The notes under the pieces were generated by a model. That model was given only the letters and a program-made list of their open reading frames with translations. It did no database searches and was not told the DNA's origin. A DNA stretch of 64,000 bases from Mytilus galloprovincialis (Eukaryota; Mollusca; Bivalvia; Mytilida; Mytilidae), in assembly GCF_965363235.1 (NCBI RefSeq), contig NC_134846.1, forward strand, positions 63,973,121 to 64,037,120. The letters are read 5' to 3'. Made by a program: the position numbers and the translations under genes. Positions 13,201 through 25,200 of this stretch are shown one piece after another (the stretch's first letter is position 1; each line of letters starts with the position of its first letter).

Positions 13201-16200
13201 TTGGAGAAACGCTGCGGACAAGTTCATTTTTTAAAGTGGCGGAAGAAAAAGAAGAAAAAGAAGAAGAACTAGAATTGCCATTGCAAGCAATAGCGGATGT
13301 CACCCTTCCCCTCATTGCCACTAAGCGGCAGCCATTTCAAAACAACTTAACAGTGAATGCAGATCTATGAATTGCGATATATCTTTCTGTAAATTTTCAA
13401 TACAATAACAGCATTTGCCAAAAGTTTCACATTTCTGCTGTTTCCATGGCAACGGCAGCCATTTTGAAAATTCCAAAGTCAAAAGTCTCATCCATACATG
13501 CCAGTTGACAATAATATTAAGTTTGATTAAGGCGAAGTGTACGTAATTAAACTACACAATGGATTTTTTTTAAATTTTACATGTAGATTCTGCTTGTAAA
13601 AATAAATCGGAAAATAAAATAAAAAAAGGGGGTAACCGTTTTCGTTTTTGAGATACGAGCTGTTGAAGTTAACAGCATCATACAGCAAAATTACAAAGGA
13701 TATATAGAGAAAATCGTGAAATTCGGCAGGAATTGCTACATTTCCAAGATTTTCTATTATATTAGACAATCGATTTTTTTTTAAATCTATGAAACGATTC
13801 TAAAATGTCTGAGGAATCGATTGGTGCAAAGAAAGTCCTTAGCAACCGTGCTACTTTTCAAGCTATACCCTGTTAAAGTTGAATCTTGAGTGTAAAAAAA
13901 ACCAAAAAACAACGACAACGTTATTGACGTCGCCGCAACAGTTACGACGCTTCATATAGTTCTACTTGTATGAAATATATACCGTTTTGTTGGAGTTCGT
14001 GTTGCTCGGTCTTTAGTTCTTTATGTTACGTTTTGTGTACTATTGTATTGTATTTGTTTATTATATTCGGGTGCATGCGGAGATCGCCAAGCTAGAAAAC
14101 GGTTGACATTTTCTTCATTATGAACTAGAACTATTTTCGACCTTGGTGCCTTATTTTTTGTTAAAATCTAAACACTGCGACGTGTTTTCAAAATCTTTGT
14201 TCCCATAAAACTTCATTTCATCAAGGTCTCTTCTCAGAATATCAGCCATCTGTCTGGCACAGGATAACAAATCAATATTTAAGTAAATTTAAGTTGTGTG
14301 GTAATTCTTAGTACATTTGGGTAAATTAATCTTATCTTTGTGCCGAATAAGCATTTCTATAATTCAACACATCCCTGAGCCACGACATTATATATTTCAT
14401 GCATTGCATGCGCTTCTTTTTATCACAATCCAGACCGGCTATTAATCGTTGTATAACTTTACACGTCTGAAGACGAATATTTGCGTGAAACATTTTTGTA
14501 TGATTTTTATTTCTGGAAATCAATCTGAAATCTACAACAGTCTATTTCCGAAAGTCGGGCTGGACCTTTACTTTTATGTGCATTCGGGATTTACACAAAT
14601 TGTAACCCGAATAATTCAGTATATTATTCAGCTGATGTACGAATGCTACATTTCTCGTGTGGGAGAAAATCGGGCATGGAAAGGGCTTGAATTATTCGAG
14701 TTACTCAAATTGAAACTCGGGAATATATTTCTAGCTGTTCGGAATTCGCGGAAACAAATGATTGTTTTTCGGCATTACGGTATTGAATCAATAGAGATAC
14801 CAATTATTTCTTTTTAACAAATTCGAATACCAGTCAGTTTTAGGACTTCAGTTTGAAATAGGGGCGGTAATCCATTCATGTTATCCAATCAATTGGAAAA
14901 AAGGTGGGGGTCAACATTGATAGTCAAAAAGCCTTGAAATATTCGATAAAAAACGTTGAATGTAAATTATATGAACTCCAAAGTCTCATATTATAGGACT
15001 AGTAAACCACAGGCTTCTCAGTTCTTGTATGATCATGAACTAGGTGAAAACCTAGAGCTTACCGAGTGCGAGATCTTCATGGATTATTATCGAGGTCGTT
15101 AAACACCCCTTGCAGTAAACTTTGGTTAATTTAAAAAAAAAATCGAAATGTAATAGTCTGAACACATTTCACCTCTCATTCCACTAAATATTAAATTGCA
15201 GTTACAAGTATCACAAAACTTCCTTGACCTCTTTTCTTTAACCATAGTAGAGGGAGGATGGAAGGAGGGATCCAGATCTCGAAATCCCGGGCTAAAAACA
15301 CGAAATCCGGCGAGGTCCCGAATTAAAAAAATTTAAATCCCGGCTACCCGAAATTCGGAAATAGAATTCCCGGATCCCGAAAGGATCAATCCCGAAATCC
15401 CGAACTTAAAAACACCCGATCCCGGAGTTCCGATAAAGGTCCTACCCTCCTCCTCATAATCTTGAGACTTGATACTTCAAAATTACATTCTCTAATTTTG
15501 AATGATGCACACAGGCACAATAAAAGAAAACAAATTTCGCTATATATCTCTTAGAAATTGGAATTTGTGAAAGAAGTAATGACATGTTATACTTTATTTT
15601 ATATGTGTACTTCCAATTTCAATATGGTTCTAAATTTAGATTTAGTTTTCCCATAAATTGCGGACGGAATAGAAGACACCTGTTTATTTTCTGCACATGT
15701 AGAAAAAGTTGAAAACTGGGAGTTAAATGACATAATTTTTACTTATTTTAAGATAAATGTTAGAGACAACTTTTAAGTTACTGAGTAATTTTTGGGGCAT
15801 AATTTGTTTACTTTTTGTTTGTTTTCCGTCTTTGTTCTTCCGACTGGTAAGTTTTGCACTAGTGGTCAAATTATTCTCTTGATATCGTCTGATTTCTTAT
15901 ATGAATATAAATCATGTCCTTAAATTTTCAATTGCACAAAATACGAACATTTCAACGTCTTTTTAATTAAACAATTAAATTCACACGTCTTTCATTTATT
16001 ATTTGTAACCTATTATAAAACTTTACGTTAAGTACTGTGTTTTTCGTTCAAGACTACGGCTTTTTAAAACGATATTGTTGGGTCAATTCAGGTTTCATTT
16101 TAATTAATTTGATATCAATAGAAGAAAAATTGTTACATGTTTATTTATTTATAATTTTGTTGTGGCGTTTTCTTTTCTGTTGATATCATAAACACGAAAT

Positions 16201-19200
16201 GCCTTCTCCTACGCGTCTAAAACAAAACAAAAACAACAGTATTTTTAAGTCAGGCTGCACACAGAACAACGTACAGAATGCTGTGATTTCTAATTGGAGT
16301 TATTTAGATAATTTCTATGAGGTTTAAGACAGCACAGGCGTGCTTGTTGGATTCATTATAGACCGCAGAAAGTAGTTTCTCTTTCGTGTGTCCTTTCTTG
16401 GAGTAAGGGAGATAACTTGCGTAACTAACGACGAACGTTTTTAATCCCGTATTCCGCTAGAGGCGTGCAATTACGTACACTTCGCCTTAAGTTTGGAGCA
16501 TTTTGAAAATATTTAACATTTCTGCAGTTTCCATGGCAACCGCCGCCATTTTGGAAATTCCAACTCTAAAAGTCTTATGCAGACTTGACAGTCAACAATC
16601 ATACTAAGTTTCAATATTTTTTGAGCATTTTGAAATTTTAGAAATTTTTGACATTTTGGCTGGTTTCTATGGTAACACAGACCATTCCAAATTTCTAATG
16701 GCAGATTCCACATTGGTACATGGGAGGGAACATACCATAAGAGTTTCAATGGATTTGACCTACCATTTTAAGGAAGTAAATGCCCCTTTTTAAGGTTTTT
16801 AAAGCGTTTTTACCATTTTTGCCTTGTTTCCATGGTAACACAAGACATTTTCGAAATTCCAACGCCAAATTCCACATCTACCAAAGTTGCTCATCGTTAT
16901 GCTTAAGTTTCAAAAAATTTGGAGCAATTTGATATTTTGGAAATTTTTGGTGTAGTTTCCATGACAACATAGTAGTTCCAATGATTGCCAAAATCATCCA
17001 AAACCAGTATATGCCCAACACCTACATTGTATCAAAATATAATGATTCTGAGTTTAAGCATCTCCAAATTATTCACCAAAACCCAAAAATTTAATTTTTC
17101 ACATTTGTTCCGTTTCCATGGTAACGGCAGCCATTTTTAATGGTCTTATGACCTACTGCAACCCGGAATTTTGTGTTCCTCATTATAGTCAACTATCATT
17201 AAGATTGGTTCCATTGTCTCCAAGAAAACTGCCGGACAAAATCATTGGAAGAATAATAATAACTAGATTTGCCATTGCAAGCAATAGCGGATGTCACCCT
17301 TCCCCCCATTGCCACTAAGCGGCAGCCATTTCAAAAACTTTTAACAATGAATGCACATATTTGCATGGCTATACATTTTTCTGTAAATTTTCAGTACATT
17401 TAGATCATTTTTAAAAACATGACGTTTTTGCTGTTTCCATGGCAACGGCAGCCATTTTGAAATTTTCCAAGTCAAAAGTCTCATCTATACATGCCAGTTT
17501 ACAATAATATTAAGTTTCATTAAGTTTGGAGCATTTTGAAAATATTTGACATTTTTTCAGTTTCCATGGCAACGGTAGCCATTTTGGAAATTCCAACTTC
17601 AAAAGTCTCATGCAGACTTGACAGTCAACAATCATAGTAAGTTTCATTACTTTTTGAGCATTTTGAAATTTTTGAAATTTTTGACATTTTGGCTGGTTTC
17701 TATGGTTACACAGACCATTCCAAATTTCTAATGGTAGATACCACATTGGTACATGGGAGGGAACATACCATCAGAGTTTCAATGGATTTGACCTACCCTT
17801 TTAAGAAAGTAAATGCCACTTTTAGGTGTTTTTTGGACCATTTTGCCTTTTTTGTATTGTTTCCATGGTAACAGCAGACATTTTCAAAATTCCAACGCCA
17901 AATTCCACATCTTACAATGTTGCTCATCGTTTCTGTGAAGTTTTATTAAATTTGGAGCATTTCCATATTTTTGAAATTTTTGGTGTAGTATCCATGGCAA
18001 CATAGCAGTTCCAATGATTGCCAAAATCATCCCAAAGCAGTATATAGTGGGCACCTACATTGTATTAAAATCTAAAGATTTTAAGCCTAAGCATTCTCAA
18101 ACAATTCCCTTAACTCTAAAATTATATTTTTTCACCATTTTTTCGTTTCCATGGTGATGGCAGCCATTTTTTTAGTTCCAATACCGGAAAGAAACAGGCA
18201 AGTCAGGGTTCCTTGTTATAGTGCACTATCATTCAGATTGGTTCCGTTGGCTCTGAGAAAACTGCCGGACAAAATTAGGTGGAAGAAAAATAATAATAAT
18301 AATAATAATAATAATAACTAGAATTGCCATTGCAAGCAATAGCAGATGTCACCCTTCCCCCCATTGCCACTAAGCGGCAGCCATTTCAAAATTGTTTAAC
18401 AGTGAATGCACATTTTGCATGGCAATACATCTTTCTATAAATTTTCAGTACAATGAGAGTATTTTAAAAAATTTCACATTTCTGCTGTTTCCATGGCAAC
18501 GGCAGCCATTTTGAAAATTTCAAAGTCAAAAGCCTCATCATTACTTGTCAGTTAACAATACTATCTAGTTTCATTAAGTTTAAAGCATTTTGAAAATTTT
18601 TGACTTTTTTGCAGTTTCCATGGCAACGGTGGCCATTTTGGAAATTCCAAAGTCAAAAGTCTCATCCAGACTTGGCAGTCAACAATAATATTAAGTTTCA
18701 TCAATTTTGGAGCATTTTGAAATTTTTGAAATATTTGATCCTGTATCCATGGTAACAGAGTAGTTCCAATGATTGTCATAATCATTCAAAACCTGTATAT
18801 AGTGGACAACTATATTGTATGAAAATTTGATGATTTTAAGTTCAAGCATACCAAAGTTATTCACCAAACCCTCAAGTTTTTGGAGCATTTTGACCTTTTA
18901 GCATTGTTTCCATGGAAACGGCAGACATTTTGGAAATTCCAACGCCAAATTCCACATCTACCAAAGTTGCTCATCGTTATGCAAGAATTTCAAAAAATTT
19001 GGAGCATTTTCATTTTTTTGAAATTTTTGGTGTAGTATCCATGGCAACATAGCAGTTCCAATGATTGCCAAAATCATCCCAAAGCAGTATATAGTGGGCA
19101 CCTACATTGTATTAAAATCTAAAGATTTTAAGGTTAAGCATTCTCAAACAATTCACCTAACTCCAAAATTATATTTTTTCACCATTTTTCCGTTTCCATG

Positions 19201-22200
19201 GTGATGGCAGCCATTTTTTTAGTGCCAATATTGAAAAGCAACAGGAAAGTCAGGGTTCCTTGTTATAGTGCACCATCATTCAGATTGATTCCTTTGGCTC
19301 TTAGAAAGCGAGCGGACAAAATTAGGTGGAAGAAAAATAATAATAACTAGATTTGCCATTGCAAGCAAAAGCGGATGGCACCCTTTCCCCATTGCCAGGC
19401 CAGCGGCAGCCATTCAGAAAATTTTTGCTGTTTCCATGGCAATGGCTGCCATTTTGAAAATTCGAAACTCAAAAGTTAAGTCTACATAAGCTAGGCAAAA
19501 TTTGTTATAAGTTTCATTAAATTTAAAGCATTTTAAAGTTTTTCATAATTTTGCTGTTCCCATGGTAACGGCGGCCATTTTGAATATTCCAAAGTCAAAC
19601 CCCCGCTGCCATTTTTGCCCTCCATAATCATATACCATTTAATGTCTCTAGAATAAATTTAACATTGATGTTCTGGAATGTTCTGTGAAAATTCAAAGTT
19701 TTGACCTTTTTGCATTGTTTCCATGGTAACAACAGATATTTTGGAAATTCCAACGCCAAATTCCACATCTTCCAATGTTGCTCATCGTTACTGTGAAGTT
19801 TCATGAAGTTTGGAGCATTTTGATATTTTTGAAATATTTGGTGTAGTTTCCATGGCAACATAGTAGTTCCAATGAGTGCCAAAATCACCCAACACCTGTA
19901 TATGGCCGGCACCTACATTGTATTAAAATATAATGTTTCTGAGTTCAAGCATATCCAAACAGTTCACCAAAACAAAACACTGGATTTTTTCACATTTGTT
20001 TCGTTTCCATGGTAACGGCGGACATCTTGAAAGTGCCAACCCCAAAAAGCAAATCTTCACATGGTGGTTAACATTATGGTATAGTTCCATCTTATTTGGT
20101 CCATTTATATTAGAGTTCCAGACTGGACAAAAAAGTGTGGAAGAAAAATAATAAAGATAAAAAAAACAAAAAGAAACGTAGAATAACAATATGTCACCCA
20201 AACTCCGTTTAGGGTGCCATAATAATAGGGAAAAAGAAACAGAGGAAAAGCAATATGTCACCTGACTTTGTCGATCGGGTGACATAATAATAGTAAAGAA
20301 ACAGAGGAAAAGCAATATGTCACCCGACATTGTCGATCGGGTGAGATTATAATAAAAATAATAAGAACTGAGCAAAAACAATAAGTCTCCAAACTTTGTT
20401 TGGGAGACTTAACTAGAATTGCCATTGCAAGCAATAGCGGATGTCACCCTTCCCCCTATTGCCACTAAGCGGCAGCCATTTCAAACTTGTTTAACAGTAA
20501 ATGCACAAAAATGCATGGGTATTCATGTTTTTGTAAATTTTCAGTATATTCAGGGCATTTTAAAGTATTTCACATTTATACCATTTCCATGGCAACGGCA
20601 GCCATTTTGAAAATTTCAAAGTCAAAAGTCTCATCTCTACTTGTCAGTTACCAATAATATCAAATTTCATTAAGTTTAAACCATTTTTAGAATTTTTGAC
20701 ATTTTTGCAGTTTCCATGGCAACCGTAGCCATTTTGGAAATTCCAACTTCAAAAGTCATATGTAGACTTGATAGTCAACAATCATATCAAGTTTCATCTA
20801 TTTTAAAGCATTTTGAAATTTTTGCTCCTGTATCCATGGTAACATAGTAGTTCCAATGATTGTCAAAATCATTCAAAACCTGTATATAGTGGACAACTAT
20901 ATTGCATTAAAATTTGATGATTTTAAGTTCAAGCATACCAAAGTTAATCACCAAACCCGGAAGTTTTTGGAGAATTTTGACCTTTTTGCATTGTTTCCAT
21001 GGAAACGGCAGACATTTTGGAAATTCCAACGCCAAATTCCGCCTCTACCAAAGTTGCTCATCGTTATGCTAAAGTTTCCAAAAAATTGGATCATTTTCAT
21101 ATTTTTGAAATTTTTGGTGTAGTTTCCATGGCAACATAGTAGTTCCAATGATTGCCAAAATCATCCCAAAGCAGTATAAAGTCGGCACCTACATTGTATT
21201 AAAATCTAAAGATTTTAAGCTTAAGCATTCTCAAACAATTCATCTAACTCCAAAATTATATTTTTTCACCATTTTTCCGTTTCCATGGTGATGGCAGCCA
21301 TTTTTTAGTTCCAAAGTTGCACTGCAACTGGAAAGTCAGGGTTCCTTGTTATAGTGCACCATCATTCAGATTGGTTCCTTTGGCTTTGAGAAAACTGCCG
21401 GACAAAATTAGGTGGAAGAAAAATAATAATAACTAGAATTGCCATTGCAAGCAATAGCGGATGTCACCCTTCCCCTATTGCCACTAACCGGCAGCCATTT
21501 CAAAATGGTTTAACAGTGAATGCACATATGTTAATGACAATACATCTTTCTGTAAATTTTCAGTACATTCAGAGCATTTTAAAAAAAATCACATTTCTGC
21601 CGTTTCCATGGCAACGGCAGCCATTTTGAAAATTTCAAAGTCAAAAGTCTCATCTGTACTTGCCAGTTAACAATAATGTCAAGTTTCATTAAGTTCAAAG
21701 CATTTTGAGAAATTTTGACTTTTTTGCAGTTTCCATGGCAACGGTGGCCATTTTGGAAATTTCAAAGTCAAAAGTCTCATCCAGACTTGCCAGTCAACTA
21801 TCATATTAAGTTTCATCAACTTTGGAGCATTTTGAAATTTTTGAGATATTTGATCCTGTATCCATGGTAACAGAGTAGTTCCAATGATTGTCAAAATCAA
21901 ACAAAACCTGTATATAGTGGATAACTATATTGTGTAAAAATTTTATGATTTTAAGTTCAACCATACCAAAGTTATTGACCAAACCCGGAAGTTTTTGGAG
22001 CATTTTGACCTTTTTGCATTGTTTCCATGGAAACGGCAGACATTTTGGAAATTCCAATGCCAAATTCCATATCTACCAAAGTTGCTCATCGTTATGGTAA
22101 AGTTTCAAAAAATTTGGAGCATTTTCATATTTTTGAAATTTTTGGTGTAGTTTCCATGGCAACATAGTAGTTCCAATGATTGCCAAAATCATCCAAAACT

Positions 22201-25200
22201 AGTATATGGGTGGCACCTTCATTGTATTAAAATATGATGATTCTGAGTTTAAGCATCTCCAAATTATTCCAAAAAAACAAAAAGTGGAATTTTTCACAAT
22301 TGTTCCGTTTCCATGGAAACGGCAGCCATTTTTTATGGTCTTAGACCCTACTGCAACCCGCAATTTTGTGTTCCCTATTATACTTAACTATCAATAAGAT
22401 TGGTTCCATTGGCTCCGAGAAAAGTGGCGGACAAAATAGTTGGAAGAATAATAATAATAACAAAGAAACAGAGGAAAAGCAATATGTCACCCGACATTGT
22501 CGATCGGGTGACATAATAATACGGAAAAAGAAACAGAGGAAAAGCAATATGTCACCCGACATTGTCGATCGGGTGACATAATAATTTTGGATCCTGATTT
22601 GAACCAACTTGAAAACTGGGCCCATAATCAAAAATCTAAGTACATGTTTAGATTCAGCATATCAAAAAAGCTCAAGAATTCAATTTTTGTTAAAATCAAA
22701 CTTAGTTTAACTTTGGACCCTTTGGACTTTAATGTAGACCAATTTAAACGGGACTAAAAATTAAAAATCTACATACACAGTAAGATTAGGCATATCAAAG
22801 AACCCCAATTATTCAATTTTTGATGAAATCAAACAAGTTTAATTTGGACCCGATCTGGACCAACTTGAAAACTGGGCCAATAATCAAAAATCTAAGTACA
22901 TTTTTAGATTCAGCATATCAAAGAACCCCAAGGATTCAATTTTTGTCAAAATCAAACTAAGTTTAATTTTGGACCCTTTGGACCTTAATGTAGACCAATT
23001 TGAAAATGGGACCAAAAATTAAGAATCTACATACACAGTTAGATTCGGCATATCAAAGAACCCCAATTATTCAATTTTTGATGAAATCAAACTAAGTTCA
23101 ATTTTGGACCCTTTGGGCCCCTTATTCCTAAACTGTTAGGACCAAAATCGAACCCAACCTTCCTTTAGTGGTCATAAACCTTGTGTTTAAATTTCATAGA
23201 TTTCTATTAACTTAAACAAAAGTTATGGTGCGAAAACCAAGAATAATGCTTACTTGGGCCCCTTTTTGGCCCCTAATTCCTAACTGTTCATACCTCAACT
23301 CCCAAAATCAATACCAACCTTCCTTTTGTGGTCATAAACCTTGTGTTTAAATTTCATTGATTTCTATTTACTTAAACTAAAGTTATTGTGCGAAAACCAA
23401 GAAAATGCTTATTTGGGCCCTTTTTGGCCCCTAATTCCTAAAATGTTGGGATCAAAACTCCCAAAATCAATCCCAACCTTGTGTTAAAATTTCATAGATT
23501 TCTATTCACTTTTACTAAAGTTAGAGTGCGAAAACTAAAAGTATTCGGACGACGACGACGACGACAACGACGCAGACGACGACGCCAACGTGATAGCAAT
23601 ATACGACGAAAAATTAAAATTTTTGCGGTCGTATAAAAAGGCCAAACACCTTTCAACGTATCACTGTTTTTAAACTGTTGACCATATTTGCAGTCATTCT
23701 GTTCAACATATTGAAAATTCAAAGAATGGGCAAGCAAGAAGTAGGTATCTGACAAACTAAATAGTGCTTACATGTTACAACTTATCACTGTCCCGCTGCT
23801 GACTAAATATGACAGTATAGTTTCTGTGATTGCAAAAATAAATAACATTTGTTGGACCAACAGATGAGCACAGTGATTGCATATCCCACACATATTACGA
23901 GAATGTATAATAAGTTGAAATACTAAGTAATTCCTACCTGATTATAAGAAGGTGGAGACATCACTGGTTCTGTAGTTGGTGTATCTAATTTTTTCAGGTC
24001 TGTTTGTGACTGGCCAGTTCTATAACGTTCAAATCTTTCATACCGTAAAAATACATTATTTATATCATCATTCACTCTCAGAAGTTCATCTGCAATAGAA
24101 AGGAAACGTCTTAGTACTAAAAAAATGTTTTTCTCTAAGTCTTTACATTAAATCCATGGGAAGTGTATTGATGAATATATTTTAGTCTGACAAACCATGG
24201 TTCATTTATTAGTGAACTAGCTGTTAGTAACTGTGAGAAGTATAGATGTGTACTTTGAGTGTTTTTTTGTCCCTTTGATAATTGTTTTTGTAGTCAGTAC
24301 TGATCTGATGAGTCAAGTCCTTTCTAACAGATTTTTAGTTTGTTCGTTAGTTTTGCTGTGTCATCACAGTCCAAGGTTTATCTTGCAGTCACAGGTTAGG
24401 TTAACAGAAAAATATTATCAAGGAAAATAAGATTGTTAACAGAAACTTACTAGTAACTTCTTCATTTGCTATTTTATCTAATAAATCTACTAATCTTTGC
24501 TGCATTTGTCTGTTTGTACGATTTAATTCCTGGAAGGAAACAATAAAATATACTATTTTGTTAGTCATATACTGATAATAATGATATCATTCATGGTCAT
24601 ATTAAGATAGTGATGTTCTGATGTCTAAAATGAGCTATACTAGCATTATTTCCCATAAAAAAATTACTATGACTTCGATATTGATGTCTACAATGCCAAT
24701 GACATAGCATTCAATCAGTTCTGGTATCATCTAGACTCTCTGAAGTCAGATTGAGATATTTATATGCTGAACTTCATTGATAAAAATAATTTTGTAACAA
24801 CTTTGGTGGTGAATATTTTCTTCTTACAAATACTGAATGTTAAAAAAAAATCATAAAATATAATTGTAGTAAACACTTTTTAAAATTATTTTAATGATTC
24901 TATTCAGAATATTTCTTCAAAATGGATGTATGGACAGACTAAGATGCAGATGCACAAACCAGAAAGCATTATTGATTTCTTCTTTTGACAGGGCATGACA
25001 ATAAAATGCACATGTCTACTGAAATCAAATCCCCCTATACTGAATGGATAAAGTCTTTATACAAGGTCTATGTGTAACATGTAGTTACCTGTAGTAATTC
25101 TAAATCTGATGGATCTACACTTGATGGATCGAGTTCTGTTAACATGTCTCCCATTACTTTAATATTTGCGTTGACGACAGTGAGTTCACTTTTTAACTTT

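Larger units (their letters stand above)
13269..22440. repeat. Six-unit array, ~1.03-kb unit, dense in X-box-like and YY1-like motifs
   Basis: CTAG followed by ATTGCCATTGCAAGCAATAG marks unit starts at 13269, 17263, 18318, 19347, 20413 and 21433. Spacings are 1055, 1029, 1066 and 1020 bp; the first is 3994 bp, or 1034 after removal of the 2,960-bp insertion. Inside each unit, subrepeats of about 110-160 bp centre on GTTTCCATGGCAAC, often followed by GGCAGCCATTTT. By eye about 29 sites fit GTHNYYATRRNAAC, the RFX X-box consensus. No coding frame. Each unit ends in an AATAATAAT tract followed by CTAG, which fits a CTRR-type Helitron end but does not prove it. Confidence 0.9.

Noticed and set aside
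14332-14817. Frames inside the 2,956-bp TTAA element as a transposase
   Set aside because: Neither frame shows a DDD/DDE pattern or other transposase motif that I can recognise, and both are short.
13269-22440. Centromeric or telomeric satellite
   Set aside because: Only six units inside a gene intron, and no telomere-type repeat nearby; a local array is the simpler reading.
19923-22631. Frames with repeated [17 protein letters not shown]-like peptides near 20.2 and 22.5 kb
   Set aside because: Both come from the TCACCCGA hairpin repeats; no gene features.
23492-23755. Arginine-rich minus-strand frame resembling a protamine
   Set aside because: The arginine block is the GAC-rich tract at a repeat end translated; the rest is non-conserved repeat.
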